Of a DNA stretch of 64,000 nucleotides, positions 42,745 through 50,638 are shown piece after piece (position 1 is the stretch's first letter; each line of letters begins with the position of its first letter). Under the pieces are notes generated by a model that was not told where the DNA came from, did not search any database, and worked only from the letters and a program-made list of their open reading frames with translations. The stretch comes from Alistipes sp. Zagget8 (GTDB taxonomy: Bacteria > Bacteroidota > Bacteroidia > Bacteroidales > Rikenellaceae). The DNA lies in assembly GCA_001941065.1 (NCBI GenBank), contig MSHJ01000008.1, positions 1 through 64,000 of the forward strand. The letters run 5' to 3'. Made by a program: the position numbers and the translations under genes.

Positions 42745-43308
42745 ATGGGCAACCGACTGTTGAATAGCATACGCATCGCCGCAACGGCGCTTCTGCTGAT
42801 GGCAGGGGCTTACGGCTATCTCTGTTACGAAAAGACCCGGATCGTCTGGTGGCTGCCCGTCGCCGCAGCCGCCGGCGGAGCCGTGGTCACGATGCCGCTC
42901 CTTTCCCGGCGGTGGAGCCGGCTGACGGGCTCCGACGACGCGGATATAAACCGGTTGTGCCACCTGCTCGGAATCGGGACCGCCCTCTATTTCCTCTTCA
43001 TGGGCGGCAACTGCCTGCTGGCGGACCCGGCGTCGGAATACGGAGAGCAGATCTCCGTCACGGAGAAAATCCACAAAGTGCGCCGTCAGCGTCACCGGAT
43101 CGGCCACCGTTCGGTGCCGGGCCGGACTTACGAGGTCTTCTACCTGCGGATCGAGTTTGCCGACGGCATGAGCCGGAAGATACAGGTGTCGTCCTCGGTC
43201 TACAACTCCTGCCGGGAGAATCATCCGAAAACAGTCACCATGCGGCGTGGATTCTTCGGATTCCCCGTGATCGGACGTTTCGGTCCCCCGGACAAGCCGC
43301 AGCGTTGA
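42745..43308 (+). CDS. Small predicted membrane protein, function unknown
   Basis: About 187 residues beginning MGNRLLNSIRIAATALLL. There are three hydrophobic segments: near residues 7-25, about 30-50 (WWLPVAAAAGGAVVTMPLL), and about 75-95 (LLGIGTALYFLFMGGNCLLA). A basic, soluble C-terminal part of about 90 residues (KVRRQRHRIGHRSVPGRTYEVFYLRIEF) follows. The start inside the tRNA terminator (42721) was rejected. It has no motif I recognise. Codon usage is ordinary. It converges with the TIGR03915 gene 16 bases away, so the two share a short gap with no clear terminator. Confidence 0.6.
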   Translation: MGNRLLNSIRIAATALLLMAGAYGYLCYEKTRIVWWLPVAAAAGGAVVTMPLLSRRWSRLTGSDDADINRLCHLLGIGTALYFLFMGGNCLLADPASEYGEQISVTEKIHKVRRQRHRIGHRSVPGRTYEVFYLRIEFADGMSRKIQVSSSVYNSCRENHPKTVTMRRGFFGFPVIGRFGPPDKPQR

Positions 43309-43324
43309 CTCCCCCGCCCGGCAT

Positions 43325-44086
43325 TCACTCCATTTCGGTCAGGTGTTTCCAGTAGCGGCGCGGCATCAGGCGGCGCTGCAGCCGCTCGTTCGTCCGCTGG
43401 GGAATAGCCAGCGCCCGGAAATAATTCTTCCACAAAAGCTGAAACTGCCGTTCGTCCTCGGCCAGCCATTCGTCGGCGAGTTTGTCGGCGATCATCCCCC
43501 GGTCGTCCTCCAGCGTGATCCGCCGTGCGGAGGCACCGTCGTAATAGTATCCGTAGTCGCGTTTGCGGTCGTAGATGAGCCACCGCTGGTCGGCGAAACG
43601 GTCGGTGAAATAGTCCAGCGCCAGCGGCAGGGCATTGTGCTCGGGGGTGACGGCGGCGAAATAGGTCCCGTCGGCGGCCTTCTGCAACCGGACGAACTGT
43701 TTCATCCGTTCGCGCTCGTGGGAGACCTGGAGCGCCAGCCGGTGCAGGGCCTTCATGTCAGGGTCGGCCTGATCGGCCACGACATCCCCGCCCTCGTCGA
43801 AAACCCGGCGCAGGCAGCGCAGCATCAGCTGATCGCTTTGGGCTTGCTCCCCGTGCCAGGCGTAGACGAACATCGAACGGGCCCGGGGAATCAGCCGGCG
43901 TTCGAGCCCCCGCCACACGCGGGCGGCATGGGCATCGTCGGTCGCAACGTCGTGGACACGCTCCGTAAAGAGCGGTTCGGGCTCGCCGGGGCCGATCAGT
44001 GCATCGGGGAACAGGCGCAGCGAATAGGCGTCGAACAGCGCAGAGAGCAGTCCATCGAAGGATTTGTCGTAACGGAAGACCAGCAT
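43325..44086 (-). CDS. TIGR03915-family putative DNA repair protein (DUF4130)
   Basis: A 253-residue protein beginning MLVFRYDKSFDGLLSALFDAY. The body matches the DUF4130 family 'probable DNA metabolism protein': FTERVHDVATDDAHAARVWRGLERRL, FVRLQKAADGTYFAAVTPEHNALPL and DYFTDRFADQRWLIYDRKRDYGYYYDG. It may be a distant uracil-DNA-glycosylase relative or partner; no activity is established that I can cite. It lies four bases after the radical-SAM gene and is almost always encoded next to that protein, so the two probably act together. Confidence 0.85.
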   Translation of the reverse strand: MLVFRYDKSFDGLLSALFDAYSLRLFPDALIGPGEPEPLFTERVHDVATDDAHAARVWRGLERRLIPRARSMFVYAWHGEQAQSDQLMLRCLRRVFDEGGDVVADQADPDMKALHRLALQVSHERERMKQFVRLQKAADGTYFAAVTPEHNALPLALDYFTDRFADQRWLIYDRKRDYGYYYDGASARRITLEDDRGMIADKLADEWLAEDERQFQLLWKNYFRALAIPQRTNERLQRRLMPRRYWKHLTEME

Positions 44087-44090
44087 GGCG

Positions 44091-45350
44091 TCAGAACAGG
44101 GTCAGCTGACCCTCGTTTTTGTCGGATTTCCGCCGCTGCGGAGCGGTGAGCAGCCGGCGCACCAGCTCGGGACGGAGTTCGTTGACGCCCTGCCCCATGG
44201 CCAGTTCGCGGCAGAGGACAAAGTACTGCGCCTTTTTCATCACCACGCCGATCTGCCGCAGCGACTGCTGCGTCAGCGTCCGGTAGCGGCGCGAGGTGAC
44301 GATCAGCCGGGCCGACTTGACCCCGATGCCCGGCACGCGCAGCAGCGATTCGTAATCGGCGCGGTTCACGTCGACCGGGAAAAATTCGGGATGCCGCAGG
44401 GCCCAGGCCAGCTTGGGATCGATCTCCAGGTCGAGGCGCGGCGTGCGTTCGTCGGCGATCTCGTCGGCCCGGAATCCGTAGAAACGCATCAGCCAGTCGG
44501 CCTGATAGAGCCGGTTTTCACGCACGAGGGGCGCCTTGTCGAGCGCCGGCAGCCGTTTATCGTAGGGATTGACCGGAATGAAGCCCGAATAGTAGACGCG
44601 CTTCATCGTGGGCCGGGCGTAGAGCGACGACGACAGCAGCAGGATGTCACGGTCGCTCTCGTCGGTGGCTCCGACAATCATCTGCGTGCTCTGGCCCGCA
44701 GGGGCGAAGCGGGGCGCATGGCGGAAGCGCGTGCGCTCCTCGGCGCTCTGCAACACCCCCTGCTGGATATAGCTCATCGGGCGGTAGATGCTCTCGTAGT
44801 TTTTGTCGGGGGCCAGCAGCAGCAGGTTGCGCTCGGTGGGAATCTCGATATTGACGCTCATGCGGTCGGCATAGCGTCCGGCCTCGGCAACCAGTTCGGG
44901 ACTGGCCCCGGGAATGCTCTTCAGGTGGATGTAGCCGTTGAAACGATGCACCGTGCGCAGGTCGCGGGCCACGCGGACCATGCGTTCCATCGTGAAATCG
45001 GGATTGCGGACGACTCCCGACGAGAGGAACAGCCCCTCGATGTAGTTGCGGCGGAAAAACTCGATCGTCAGTTCGGCCAGTTCATCGGGGGTGAAAGCGG
45101 CACGCGGGATGTCGTTGCTGCGGCGGTTGATGCAGTAGGCGCAGTCGTAGATGCAGACGTTGGTGAGCATGATCTTCAGCAGCGACACGCAGCGACCGTC
45201 GGCCGTGAAGGAGTGGCAGATGCCCCACCCCGCCGTGCTGCCCACATCGCCCGGGCGGTTGCGGCGCGTGACGCCGCTCGACGCGCACGAGACGTCGTAT
45301 TTGGCCGATTCGGCCAGCACCTTGAGTTTTTCGAGCACGGTCGCTTTCAT
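44091..45350 (-). CDS. Putative DNA modification/repair radical SAM protein
   Basis: A 419-residue radical-SAM protein of the TIGR03916 type. The 4Fe-4S Cys triad appears in ICHSF...NVCIYDCAYCINR as C-x3-C-x2-C (NVCIYDCAYC). A barrel follows (SSGVVRNPDFTMERMVRVARDLR, FNGYIHLKSIPG). The C-terminal ~100 residues include a helix-hairpin-helix DNA-binding motif (VNRADYESLLRVPGIGVKSARLIV). It is inferred to modify or repair DNA in partnership with the TIGR03915 gene, which starts four bases downstream. The start was set at MKATVLEKLKVLAESAKYD; the longer frame lies over the downstream gap. Confidence 0.88.
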   Translation of the reverse strand: MKATVLEKLKVLAESAKYDVSCASSGVTRRNRPGDVGSTAGWGICHSFTADGRCVSLLKIMLTNVCIYDCAYCINRRSNDIPRAAFTPDELAELTIEFFRRNYIEGLFLSSGVVRNPDFTMERMVRVARDLRTVHRFNGYIHLKSIPGASPELVAEAGRYADRMSVNIEIPTERNLLLLAPDKNYESIYRPMSYIQQGVLQSAEERTRFRHAPRFAPAGQSTQMIVGATDESDRDILLLSSSLYARPTMKRVYYSGFIPVNPYDKRLPALDKAPLVRENRLYQADWLMRFYGFRADEIADERTPRLDLEIDPKLAWALRHPEFFPVDVNRADYESLLRVPGIGVKSARLIVTSRRYRTLTQQSLRQIGVVMKKAQYFVLCRELAMGQGVNELRPELVRRLLTAPQRRKSDKNEGQLTLF

Positions 45351-45440
45351 GGGGGCAAAATATTGTTTTTTTTCGAGAAACGAGGGGCTTCGGCCTGCAA
45401 TTTTCCCCATCTTTTCCGATGTCGCTGTATGCGTGGGAAA

Positions 45441-45471
45441 TAAAAAACGGGGCGGTTCGCACCGCCCCGTT
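45441..45471 (-). terminator. Terminator of the RRM-protein gene
   Basis: AACGGGGCGGT pairs with ACCGCCCCGTT around a TCGC-type loop, followed on the minus strand by six T. It is 57 bases beyond the RRM stop. Confidence 0.8.
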
Positions 45472-45527
45472 CGTATGGGTTAAGGGGAAAATCCCCGAAG
45501 ATCGTTCTCTGTTCTGTCCGGACCCGT

Positions 45528-45842
45528 TTAGAATCTCCGGCGGCCGTAACCGCCGTTGCCACCGCCACGATTGCCGCCGAAACCGCCCGAAGGACGCTCC
45601 TCACGCGGACGAGCCTCGTTCACGGTGATCGTCTGGCCCTCGAAATTGGTGCCGTTGAGCTGTTCCATAGCCTTCCGAGCCTCCTCGTCGTTGGGCATTT
45701 CGACAAAGCCGAAACCGCGCGAACGACCCGTTTCCCGGTCAGTGATGACGTTGGCCGAAGCAACTTCGCCAAACTGTGCGAATAAATTTCCTAAGCCTTC
45801 ACTGCTCGTGCCCCAGCTCAGATGCGAAACATAAATGTTCAT
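45528..45842 (-). CDS. RRM-type RNA-binding protein with Gly/Arg-rich tail
   Basis: A 104-residue protein. Residues 1-80 form one RRM with RNP2 IYVSHLSW and RNP1 RGFGFVEM, followed by a short Gly-rich and Arg-rich tail (about 85-104, ending GGYGRRRF). This is the bacterial RRM type common in Bacteroidetes and cyanobacteria and is thought to bind RNA at low temperature or as a chaperone. It is encoded 35 bases after the cold-shock-domain gene, so co-transcription is likely. Confidence 0.93.
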   Translation of the reverse strand: MNIYVSHLSWGTSSEGLGNLFAQFGEVASANVITDRETGRSRGFGFVEMPNDEEARKAMEQLNGTNFEGQTITVNEARPREERPSGGFGGNRGGGNGGYGRRRF

Positions 45843-45877
45843 TCTGCTAAATAATTAAAATAAAAGTTAAAAAATGC

Positions 45878-46324
45878 CTATTTGTTGATAATAGCTATTC
45901 GTACTGCGTTCATTCCGCGCGTGCCGCGCTCAAGCTCGAAAGTCACCCGGTCGCCTTCGGCGATACCTGCCGGTGCGTTGGTGACGTGGAAAAAGTATTT
46001 CTCGCCGTCCGAGGCGTCCTTGATGAAGCCGTAGCCCTTCGAAGAGGTGAAATACTCCACCCGTCCGCTCAGGGGCTCTTCCTCTTCGCCCTCCGCCTGC
46101 CGGGGTACGGAAACCTCGATCTCGGAGATGTCGATCTCCTCCCGGGGTTTTACGTCCTGCGGCGAGGTATGAAGCACGCCGTTTTCATCGACGTAAGCCA
46201 GCATATCCTCGAAGCTGCGGCTGCCGCCGCTCAGGCGCTCCTCCTTTTTCTTCTGCTTGTCCTGACGTTTTGTCTGTTTTAGTTTTTCTCTTTCTCGCTT
46301 TCCCGATGTAATTCGTTTGGCCAT
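45878..46324 (-). CDS. Cold-shock-domain protein with basic and acidic N-terminal extension
   Basis: A 148-residue protein. The last ~65 residues are a cold-shock domain with RNP1-like KGYGFIKD and RNP2-like YFFHV. The first ~80 residues are an extension: Lys-rich (KREREKLKQTKRQDKQKKKEERL), then an acidic stretch (EEEEPLSGRVEYF boundary). It is likely an RNA chaperone or ribosome-associated protein. A ~170-base leader precedes the start, with a TATCTTTG box at 46502-46509. It forms an operon with the RRM gene. Confidence 0.88.
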   Translation of the reverse strand: MAKRITSGKREREKLKQTKRQDKQKKKEERLSGGSRSFEDMLAYVDENGVLHTSPQDVKPREEIDISEIEVSVPRQAEGEEEEPLSGRVEYFTSSKGYGFIKDASDGEKYFFHVTNAPAGIAEGDRVTFELERGTRGMNAVRIAIINK

Positions 46325-46501
46325 TCAATCAGTTTATTTTTTGCGGATACGGAAAACAACCGCGACACGCCGCAAACGCGTCACACTGAACAAAAGAGCC
46401 GGATAATGAGGTCGATTTTGAGAGTTGGGGAGACCGCGATAACCTGCGGTATCAGACACTTACCAAAGAAGATTCAAAACAAAACTCGATTGTTTTCTGC
46501 A

Positions 46502-46509
46502 CAAAGATA
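46502..46509 (-). promoter_or_regulatory. -7 box of the cold-shock/RRM operon
   Basis: Minus-strand TATCTTTG, exact TAnnTTTG. The transcript would begin near 46497, leaving a ~170-base 5' leader before the CSD start at 46324. Cold-shock genes often have such leaders. Confidence 0.5.
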
Positions 46510-46645
46510 CATATTTTATTCTACAAATCCTATTTTTTGCGCATTAAATCGCAAACTCCCCGGCGGCAGAGTCCGTGATTTCAAGTTTATTTCAGATTTG
46601 CGCCCCAACTTTGCAGCGAAATAGGCAACACGTGCACATTTTTTG

Positions 46646-46653
46646 TACTTTTG
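46646..46653 (+). promoter_or_regulatory. -7 box of the porin gene
   Basis: TACTTTTG, exact TAnnTTTG, 39 bases before the porin start. The -33 region is not convincing. Confidence 0.5.
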
Positions 46654-46692
46654 TCCGGCACGTCCCTGAAGGAAAACAAACAGAAACTCCGA

Positions 46693-47970
46693 ATGATGAA
46701 AAAATTACCGATCCTGCTCCTATTCACCGCCTGCTGGTCGCTGTCCGCAGCCCGGGAGCCGCAGCCGGAATCACGTCCGACGCGCACGGCCCGCCCCTGG
46801 ACCGAAATCATTACGCCCGATTCGACCGATGTCCTGGTCGAACAGCTGCGCAACATGCCCAACATCGAAATCGGCAAGGGAATCACCTTCCGTCCCAAGA
46901 ACAACTGGTTCGAGCTGACGATGCGTTTCCGGATGCAGAACCTCGTGGCGCTGTCGTTCGACGACGATTTCACGCTCACCAAGACCGACGCTCGCGTCAA
47001 ACGGCTCCGGCTCCGCTTCGACGGTTACATCTACTCGCCCAAACTGGTCTACTCGGTCCAGCTGGGATTCACCGGATACGACACCGAGGTGCTGCCCAAC
47101 GGCAACATGAACATCGTGCGCGACGCCATCGTCTACTACGTCCCCAGCCCCAAATGGAACATCGGGTTCGGACAGACCAAAATCAAGGCCAACCGCGCAC
47201 GGATCAATTCGTCGAGCGCCCTGCAGTTCGTCGACCGCAGCATCGTCAACAGCGAGTTCAACCTCGACCGCGATTTCGGGTTCTTCGGCGAGTACAACCT
47301 CGACCGCAAGAGCGGCTTCGACCTCTCGGCGAAAGGCTCCGTGACGCTCGGCGAAGGCCGCAACTGGGGCAGTTCGTCGAACGGCGGAATGGCTTACACG
47401 GGACGTCTGGAACTCTACCCGCTGGGGCGCTTCTCGGCCAAGGGCGACCTGCTCGAAGGGGATTTCGATTTCGAAGAACAGCCCCGTATCCTGATTGCCG
47501 GCGCCTACTCCTACAACCACAAAGCCTCGCGCCTGAGCGGCCAGCGGGGTGCGATCATGCCCGACGACGCCACGCGCAACCTCGGCTCCTATTTCGCCGA
47601 TTTCATCCTCAAATACCGCGGATTCGCGTTCTACACCGATTATATGGGGCGCACCTGCGGCGAACCGCTCTTCGACAACGACCTGAACGCCTTCGTATAC
47701 AGCGGCCAGGGCCTCAACATACAGGCCAGCTACCTGTTCCGGAACAAATGGGAGGTCGCCCTGCGCAACTCGACACTGTTCCCCGACAGCGAGGTACAAC
47801 CGTTCGCAGGATACAAGAACTGGAACCAGACCACGCTGGGCGTCACGCGCTACATCATCGGCCACAGCCTGAAAGTGCAGGCCGACATGTCGTACAACGC
47901 CCGCAGTCAGTCCGTCGATCCAAAATACAACCGCTGGGAGATCCGTTTCCAGCTGGAACTGGGATTGTGA
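46693..47970 (+). CDS. OprO/OprP-type outer-membrane porin
   Basis: About 425 residues with a signal peptide (MMKKLPILLLFTACWSLSAA), then beta-strand repeats ending in F/L (WEIRFQLELGL). PSPKWNIGFGQTKIKANRARINSSSALQFVDRS is the phosphate-selective-porin pattern, and RLRFDGYIYSPKLVYSVQLGF is typical. The trimeric porin would carry small anions or phosphate, but specificity cannot be read from sequence. The two possible ATGs are adjacent. The gene is flanked by its own -7 box and a bidirectional terminator. Confidence 0.82.
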   Translation: MMKKLPILLLFTACWSLSAAREPQPESRPTRTARPWTEIITPDSTDVLVEQLRNMPNIEIGKGITFRPKNNWFELTMRFRMQNLVALSFDDDFTLTKTDARVKRLRLRFDGYIYSPKLVYSVQLGFTGYDTEVLPNGNMNIVRDAIVYYVPSPKWNIGFGQTKIKANRARINSSSALQFVDRSIVNSEFNLDRDFGFFGEYNLDRKSGFDLSAKGSVTLGEGRNWGSSSNGGMAYTGRLELYPLGRFSAKGDLLEGDFDFEEQPRILIAGAYSYNHKASRLSGQRGAIMPDDATRNLGSYFADFILKYRGFAFYTDYMGRTCGEPLFDNDLNAFVYSGQGLNIQASYLFRNKWEVALRNSTLFPDSEVQPFAGYKNWNQTTLGVTRYIIGHSLKVQADMSYNARSQSVDPKYNRWEIRFQLELGL

Positions 47971-47973
47971 CAG

Positions 47974-48005
47974 AAAACACCCGGAGCTCAGGCTCCGGGT
48001 GTTTT
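47974..48005. terminator. Bidirectional terminator between porin and exonuclease genes
   Basis: AAAACACCCGGAGC pairs with GCTCCGGGTGTTTT around a TCAG loop, serving both convergent genes. Confidence 0.85.
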
Positions 48006-48009
48006 TATT

Positions 48010-48504
48010 TTACAGGAGTTTCAGCGCGATCTGCGCACAGGCTTCGGCATCGGCCAGCGCGTGGTGATGATGCTCGAGCTCATAGCCGCAGGCCGCGGAG
48101 ACGGTGTGCAGCTGGTGGTTGGGCAGACGGCTGCCGAAGATGCGCCGCGAAGCCCGGCAGGTGCAATAGAACGTGTAGCCGGGATAGGGCATGCCGTAGA
48201 GGTCGAAGGCCGCTTTGAGGCACCCTTCGTCGAAGGGCGAATTGTGCGCCACGAGCGGCAGGCCCTCGATGCGGGGCTCGACCTCGTGCCACACGGCGGC
48301 GAAATCGGGGGCTTCGGCCGTATCTTCGTAACTGAGGCCGTGGATGGCCGTGGTGAAATGGCTGTAATAGTTGGGACGGGGACGGATCAGGCGGTAGAAC
48401 GTGTCGGTCACCTCGCCGCCGCGCACGACGACGACACCCACCGAGCAGACGCTCGTGCGTTTCCCGTTGGCGGTTTCGAAATCTATGGCTGCAAAATCTT
48501 TCAC
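48010..48504 (-). CDS. DnaQ-like 3'-5' exonuclease
   Basis: About 164 residues with a DEDDh exonuclease fold. ExoI is AIDFETANG (Asp, Glu), ExoII is LVAHNSPFDEGCL, and ExoIII is HHHHALADAEACA with the catalytic His and Asp. It resembles proofreading subunits or oligoribonuclease-like enzymes; the substrate is unknown. The start is taken at a GTG (48504) because the frame before it contains only non-homologous residues. A TATATTTG box lies four bases upstream, which suggests a leaderless or near-leaderless mRNA. An ATG 30 codons further upstream is possible but looks poor. Confidence 0.8.
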   Translation of the reverse strand: MKDFAAIDFETANGKRTSVCSVGVVVVRGGEVTDTFYRLIRPRPNYYSHFTTAIHGLSYEDTAEAPDFAAVWHEVEPRIEGLPLVAHNSPFDEGCLKAAFDLYGMPYPGYTFYCTCRASRRIFGSRLPNHQLHTVSAACGYELEHHHHALADAEACAQIALKLL

Positions 48505-48508
48505 CCTG

Positions 48509-48516
48509 CAAATATA
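48509..48516 (-). promoter_or_regulatory. -7 box of the exonuclease gene, directly before the start codon
   Basis: Minus-strand TATATTTG, exact TAnnTTTG, with only four bases to the proposed GTG start. It implies a leaderless or near-leaderless transcript. Confidence 0.45.
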
Positions 48517-48550
48517 CGCAATTCGACGGTTCGGCGTACACTCCGAACGC

Positions 48551-48580
48551 AAAAAAAGCCCCGTCTGTTGCAGACGGGGC
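48551..48580 (-). terminator. Terminator of the sulfatase gene
   Basis: GCCCCGTCTG and CAGACGGGGC form a 10-base stem with a TTG loop, followed on the minus strand by seven T. It lies ~145 bases beyond the sulfatase stop with nothing coding between. Confidence 0.7.
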
Positions 48581-48723
48581 CGGTGAAATTTCAAGGATAT
48601 GGTTATCAGGTGTGTGAGGTTTCATCCGATCACACCGCAAAATTATCCGGCCGCCGTTTCACCGCCGCGACAGGCCGATGACATCGGGGCGAACAAACCG
48701 TTGCGGAACGGTTACGGACGCCG

Positions 48724-50427
48724 CTACCATTTCTCGCCGCCGATCGCCGCCCAGTCCTCGACCTGCGCCCGGGCGGCCCAGGACTCCCAGGCGGCGGCCA
48801 GTTCACGCACCAGTTCGGGATGCTGCGCAGCCAGGTCACGGGTCTCGGTGCGGTCCGTATCGAGGTCGTAAAGCTCCCAGGCCCCGCCCGTCGGGTAGGA
48901 ACGCAGCGTGCGCCAGCTGCCGGGGTATTCCGCCACGAGTTTCCACCGCCCGCGCCGCACGGCCTTGTTGCCCTCGTGCTCCCAGAACATCATACGGGCG
49001 GTGTCCACGCAGTTTTCAGCGAAGGTCGCGGCGAAACTCCGCCCTTCGAGCGGAATGGCCTTCATTCCGCGGACCGAATCGGGATAGTCGCCGCCGGCCA
49101 GTTCGAGGAAGGTAGGCATGAAATCGGTGATGCCGAAAAGACCGTCGCGGAAACCGCCCTTGTCGCGGATACGGTCGCCCCACGAAACAATCATCGGTGC
49201 GCAGACGCCGCCTTCGTGAATCCAGCTTTTATAGCGGCGGAAAGGCGTGCAGCAAAGGTGCGCCCACTGGGGGCCGTAGCTGCCGTAAGTGTCGTCGGGA
49301 CCGAGCGCCAGTCCCGGGATGTCGCCCGCGTGCACCGGGCGTCCATCGCGCGTCTCGGCAGGGATCATCCTGTCGCCCCAATGTTTGCCGGTGCGTTCGA
49401 CCGTATTGTGGAGATGCCCTTCGTTCGAGGCGCCGTTGTCCGACAGAAAGACGATCAGCGTGTTGTCCAGCAGCCCGCGGCGGCGCAATTCGCCGACGAT
49501 CTCCCCCACGCCGGCGTCCATCTGTTCGACCATCGCGGCGTAGACCTCCATGCGCATCTGCTGCCACTCCTTCTCCGGTTCGCCGGCCCAGTCGTAGCAC
49601 TGCCCGTCCTTCGGGGGCAGCGGGGCGTCGGCCGGGAGTACGCCCAGCCGCTTCATCCGTTCGAACCGTTCGACACGCAGCGAATCCCAGCCGGCAGCGA
49701 AACGCCCTTTATATTTTTCGATGTATTCGGGACGCGCGTGCAGCGGATAATGCGGAGCGGTGTAGGCCACGTAGAGGAAAAACGGCTCCTGCCCGGCGGA
49801 CATCTCGCCGATGAACTGCCGGGCGCAGTCGGTGATCGCCTCGGTATAGTAATAGTCCCCGTCGGCACGGACCGGGGTGTTGCCGTCGAAAAGGCATTTG
49901 GGGTCCCAGAAACTCCCGTGGCCGCTCAGCGTGCCGTAAAACCGTTCGAAACCCCGCTGGAGAGGCCATTGCGAGGTATCGCCCGCAGGATCGGTGTTGT
50001 TGGTGACATGCCATTTGCCCGACATGGCCGTCTGATAGCCGCTCATCCGGAGCGCTTCGGCCAGCGTCACGCTGTTCGGTGCCAGCGTGCCCCGATAACC
50101 CGGATAGCCGCGGTCGGCGACCATGTGGCCGACGCCCGCCAGATGCGGCGTCAGCCCTGTCAGCAGGCTTGCCCGCGAGGGACAGCTGCGGGCCGTATTG
50201 TAGAATTGGCGGTAGCGCAGGCCGTTGGCCGCCAGCGAATCGAGGTTGGGCGTCGAGATCTCGCCGCCGTAGCATCCCAGGTCGCTGAAGCCCAGGTCGT
50301 CGGCCAGGATCAGCACGATGTTCGGACGTTCGTCGGCCGGAGCTTCGCCGGAACACGCCGTAAGCGCAGCGGCGCCCGTGGCAGCAGCCCCTGCCAGGCA
50401 GATTTTTCCAAAATGGATCGGTTTCAT
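48724..50427 (-). CDS. Ser-type sulfatase lipoprotein
   Basis: A 567-residue sulfatase with lipobox LTAC at Cys25. The active-site signature runs S81-C82-P83-S84-R85 with T90-G91, i.e. a Ser rather than Cys as the formylglycine precursor, the form converted by the anaerobic maturase anSME. Metal and substrate residues include LADDLGF near the N-terminus, HVTNN and the C-terminal DNGASNEGHL with the sulfate-binding Lys/His. It removes a sulfate ester from a glycan or mucin; the substrate is unknown. The gene stands alone, with a TTTG-N19-TATATTTA promoter upstream. No maturase is in the window. Confidence 0.9.
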   Translation of the reverse strand: MKPIHFGKICLAGAAATGAAALTACSGEAPADERPNIVLILADDLGFSDLGCYGGEISTPNLDSLAANGLRYRQFYNTARSCPSRASLLTGLTPHLAGVGHMVADRGYPGYRGTLAPNSVTLAEALRMSGYQTAMSGKWHVTNNTDPAGDTSQWPLQRGFERFYGTLSGHGSFWDPKCLFDGNTPVRADGDYYYTEAITDCARQFIGEMSAGQEPFFLYVAYTAPHYPLHARPEYIEKYKGRFAAGWDSLRVERFERMKRLGVLPADAPLPPKDGQCYDWAGEPEKEWQQMRMEVYAAMVEQMDAGVGEIVGELRRRGLLDNTLIVFLSDNGASNEGHLHNTVERTGKHWGDRMIPAETRDGRPVHAGDIPGLALGPDDTYGSYGPQWAHLCCTPFRRYKSWIHEGGVCAPMIVSWGDRIRDKGGFRDGLFGITDFMPTFLELAGGDYPDSVRGMKAIPLEGRSFAATFAENCVDTARMMFWEHEGNKAVRRGRWKLVAEYPGSWRTLRSYPTGGAWELYDLDTDRTETRDLAAQHPELVRELAAAWESWAARAQVEDWAAIGGEKW

Positions 50428-50497
50428 GTTTCAGGTCGGTTTGTTCCGGAAAGCAACGAAACGTTACCTCAAGAACTGATTAATCATATTTGTCTGA

Positions 50498-50528
50498 TAA
50501 ATATACGCGTTTTTTTCGGAAAAACAAA
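50498..50528 (-). promoter_or_regulatory. Promoter of the sulfatase gene
   Basis: On the minus strand TTTG (50525-50528), 19 bases, then TATATTTA (50498-50505). One mismatch to TAnnTTTG, with ideal spacing. Confidence 0.5.
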
Positions 50529-50638
50529 AAACGGCCGTCCGGAACGGCGGATTCCGGCGCCGGAGGATGTTCCGGACAAACAAAATCGCCGCATACGTGC
50601 ACGTGCTCGTATGCGGCGATTTTCAGTTCGGGAATACC

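Larger units (their letters stand above)
46325..46692. other. Intergenic region with the CSD leader and porin promoter
   Basis: A 368-base gene-free stretch between divergent genes. The left half is the likely 5' leader of the CSD gene, with only weak pairing (ACCGC/GCGGT near 46431-46450). The right half holds the porin promoter. No open frame or RNA gene is seen. Confidence 0.55.

Noticed and set aside
42609..42760. Integration site of a mobile element at tRNA-Ser
   Set aside because: No integrase, no direct repeat of the tRNA 3' end and no change in composition were seen next to it.
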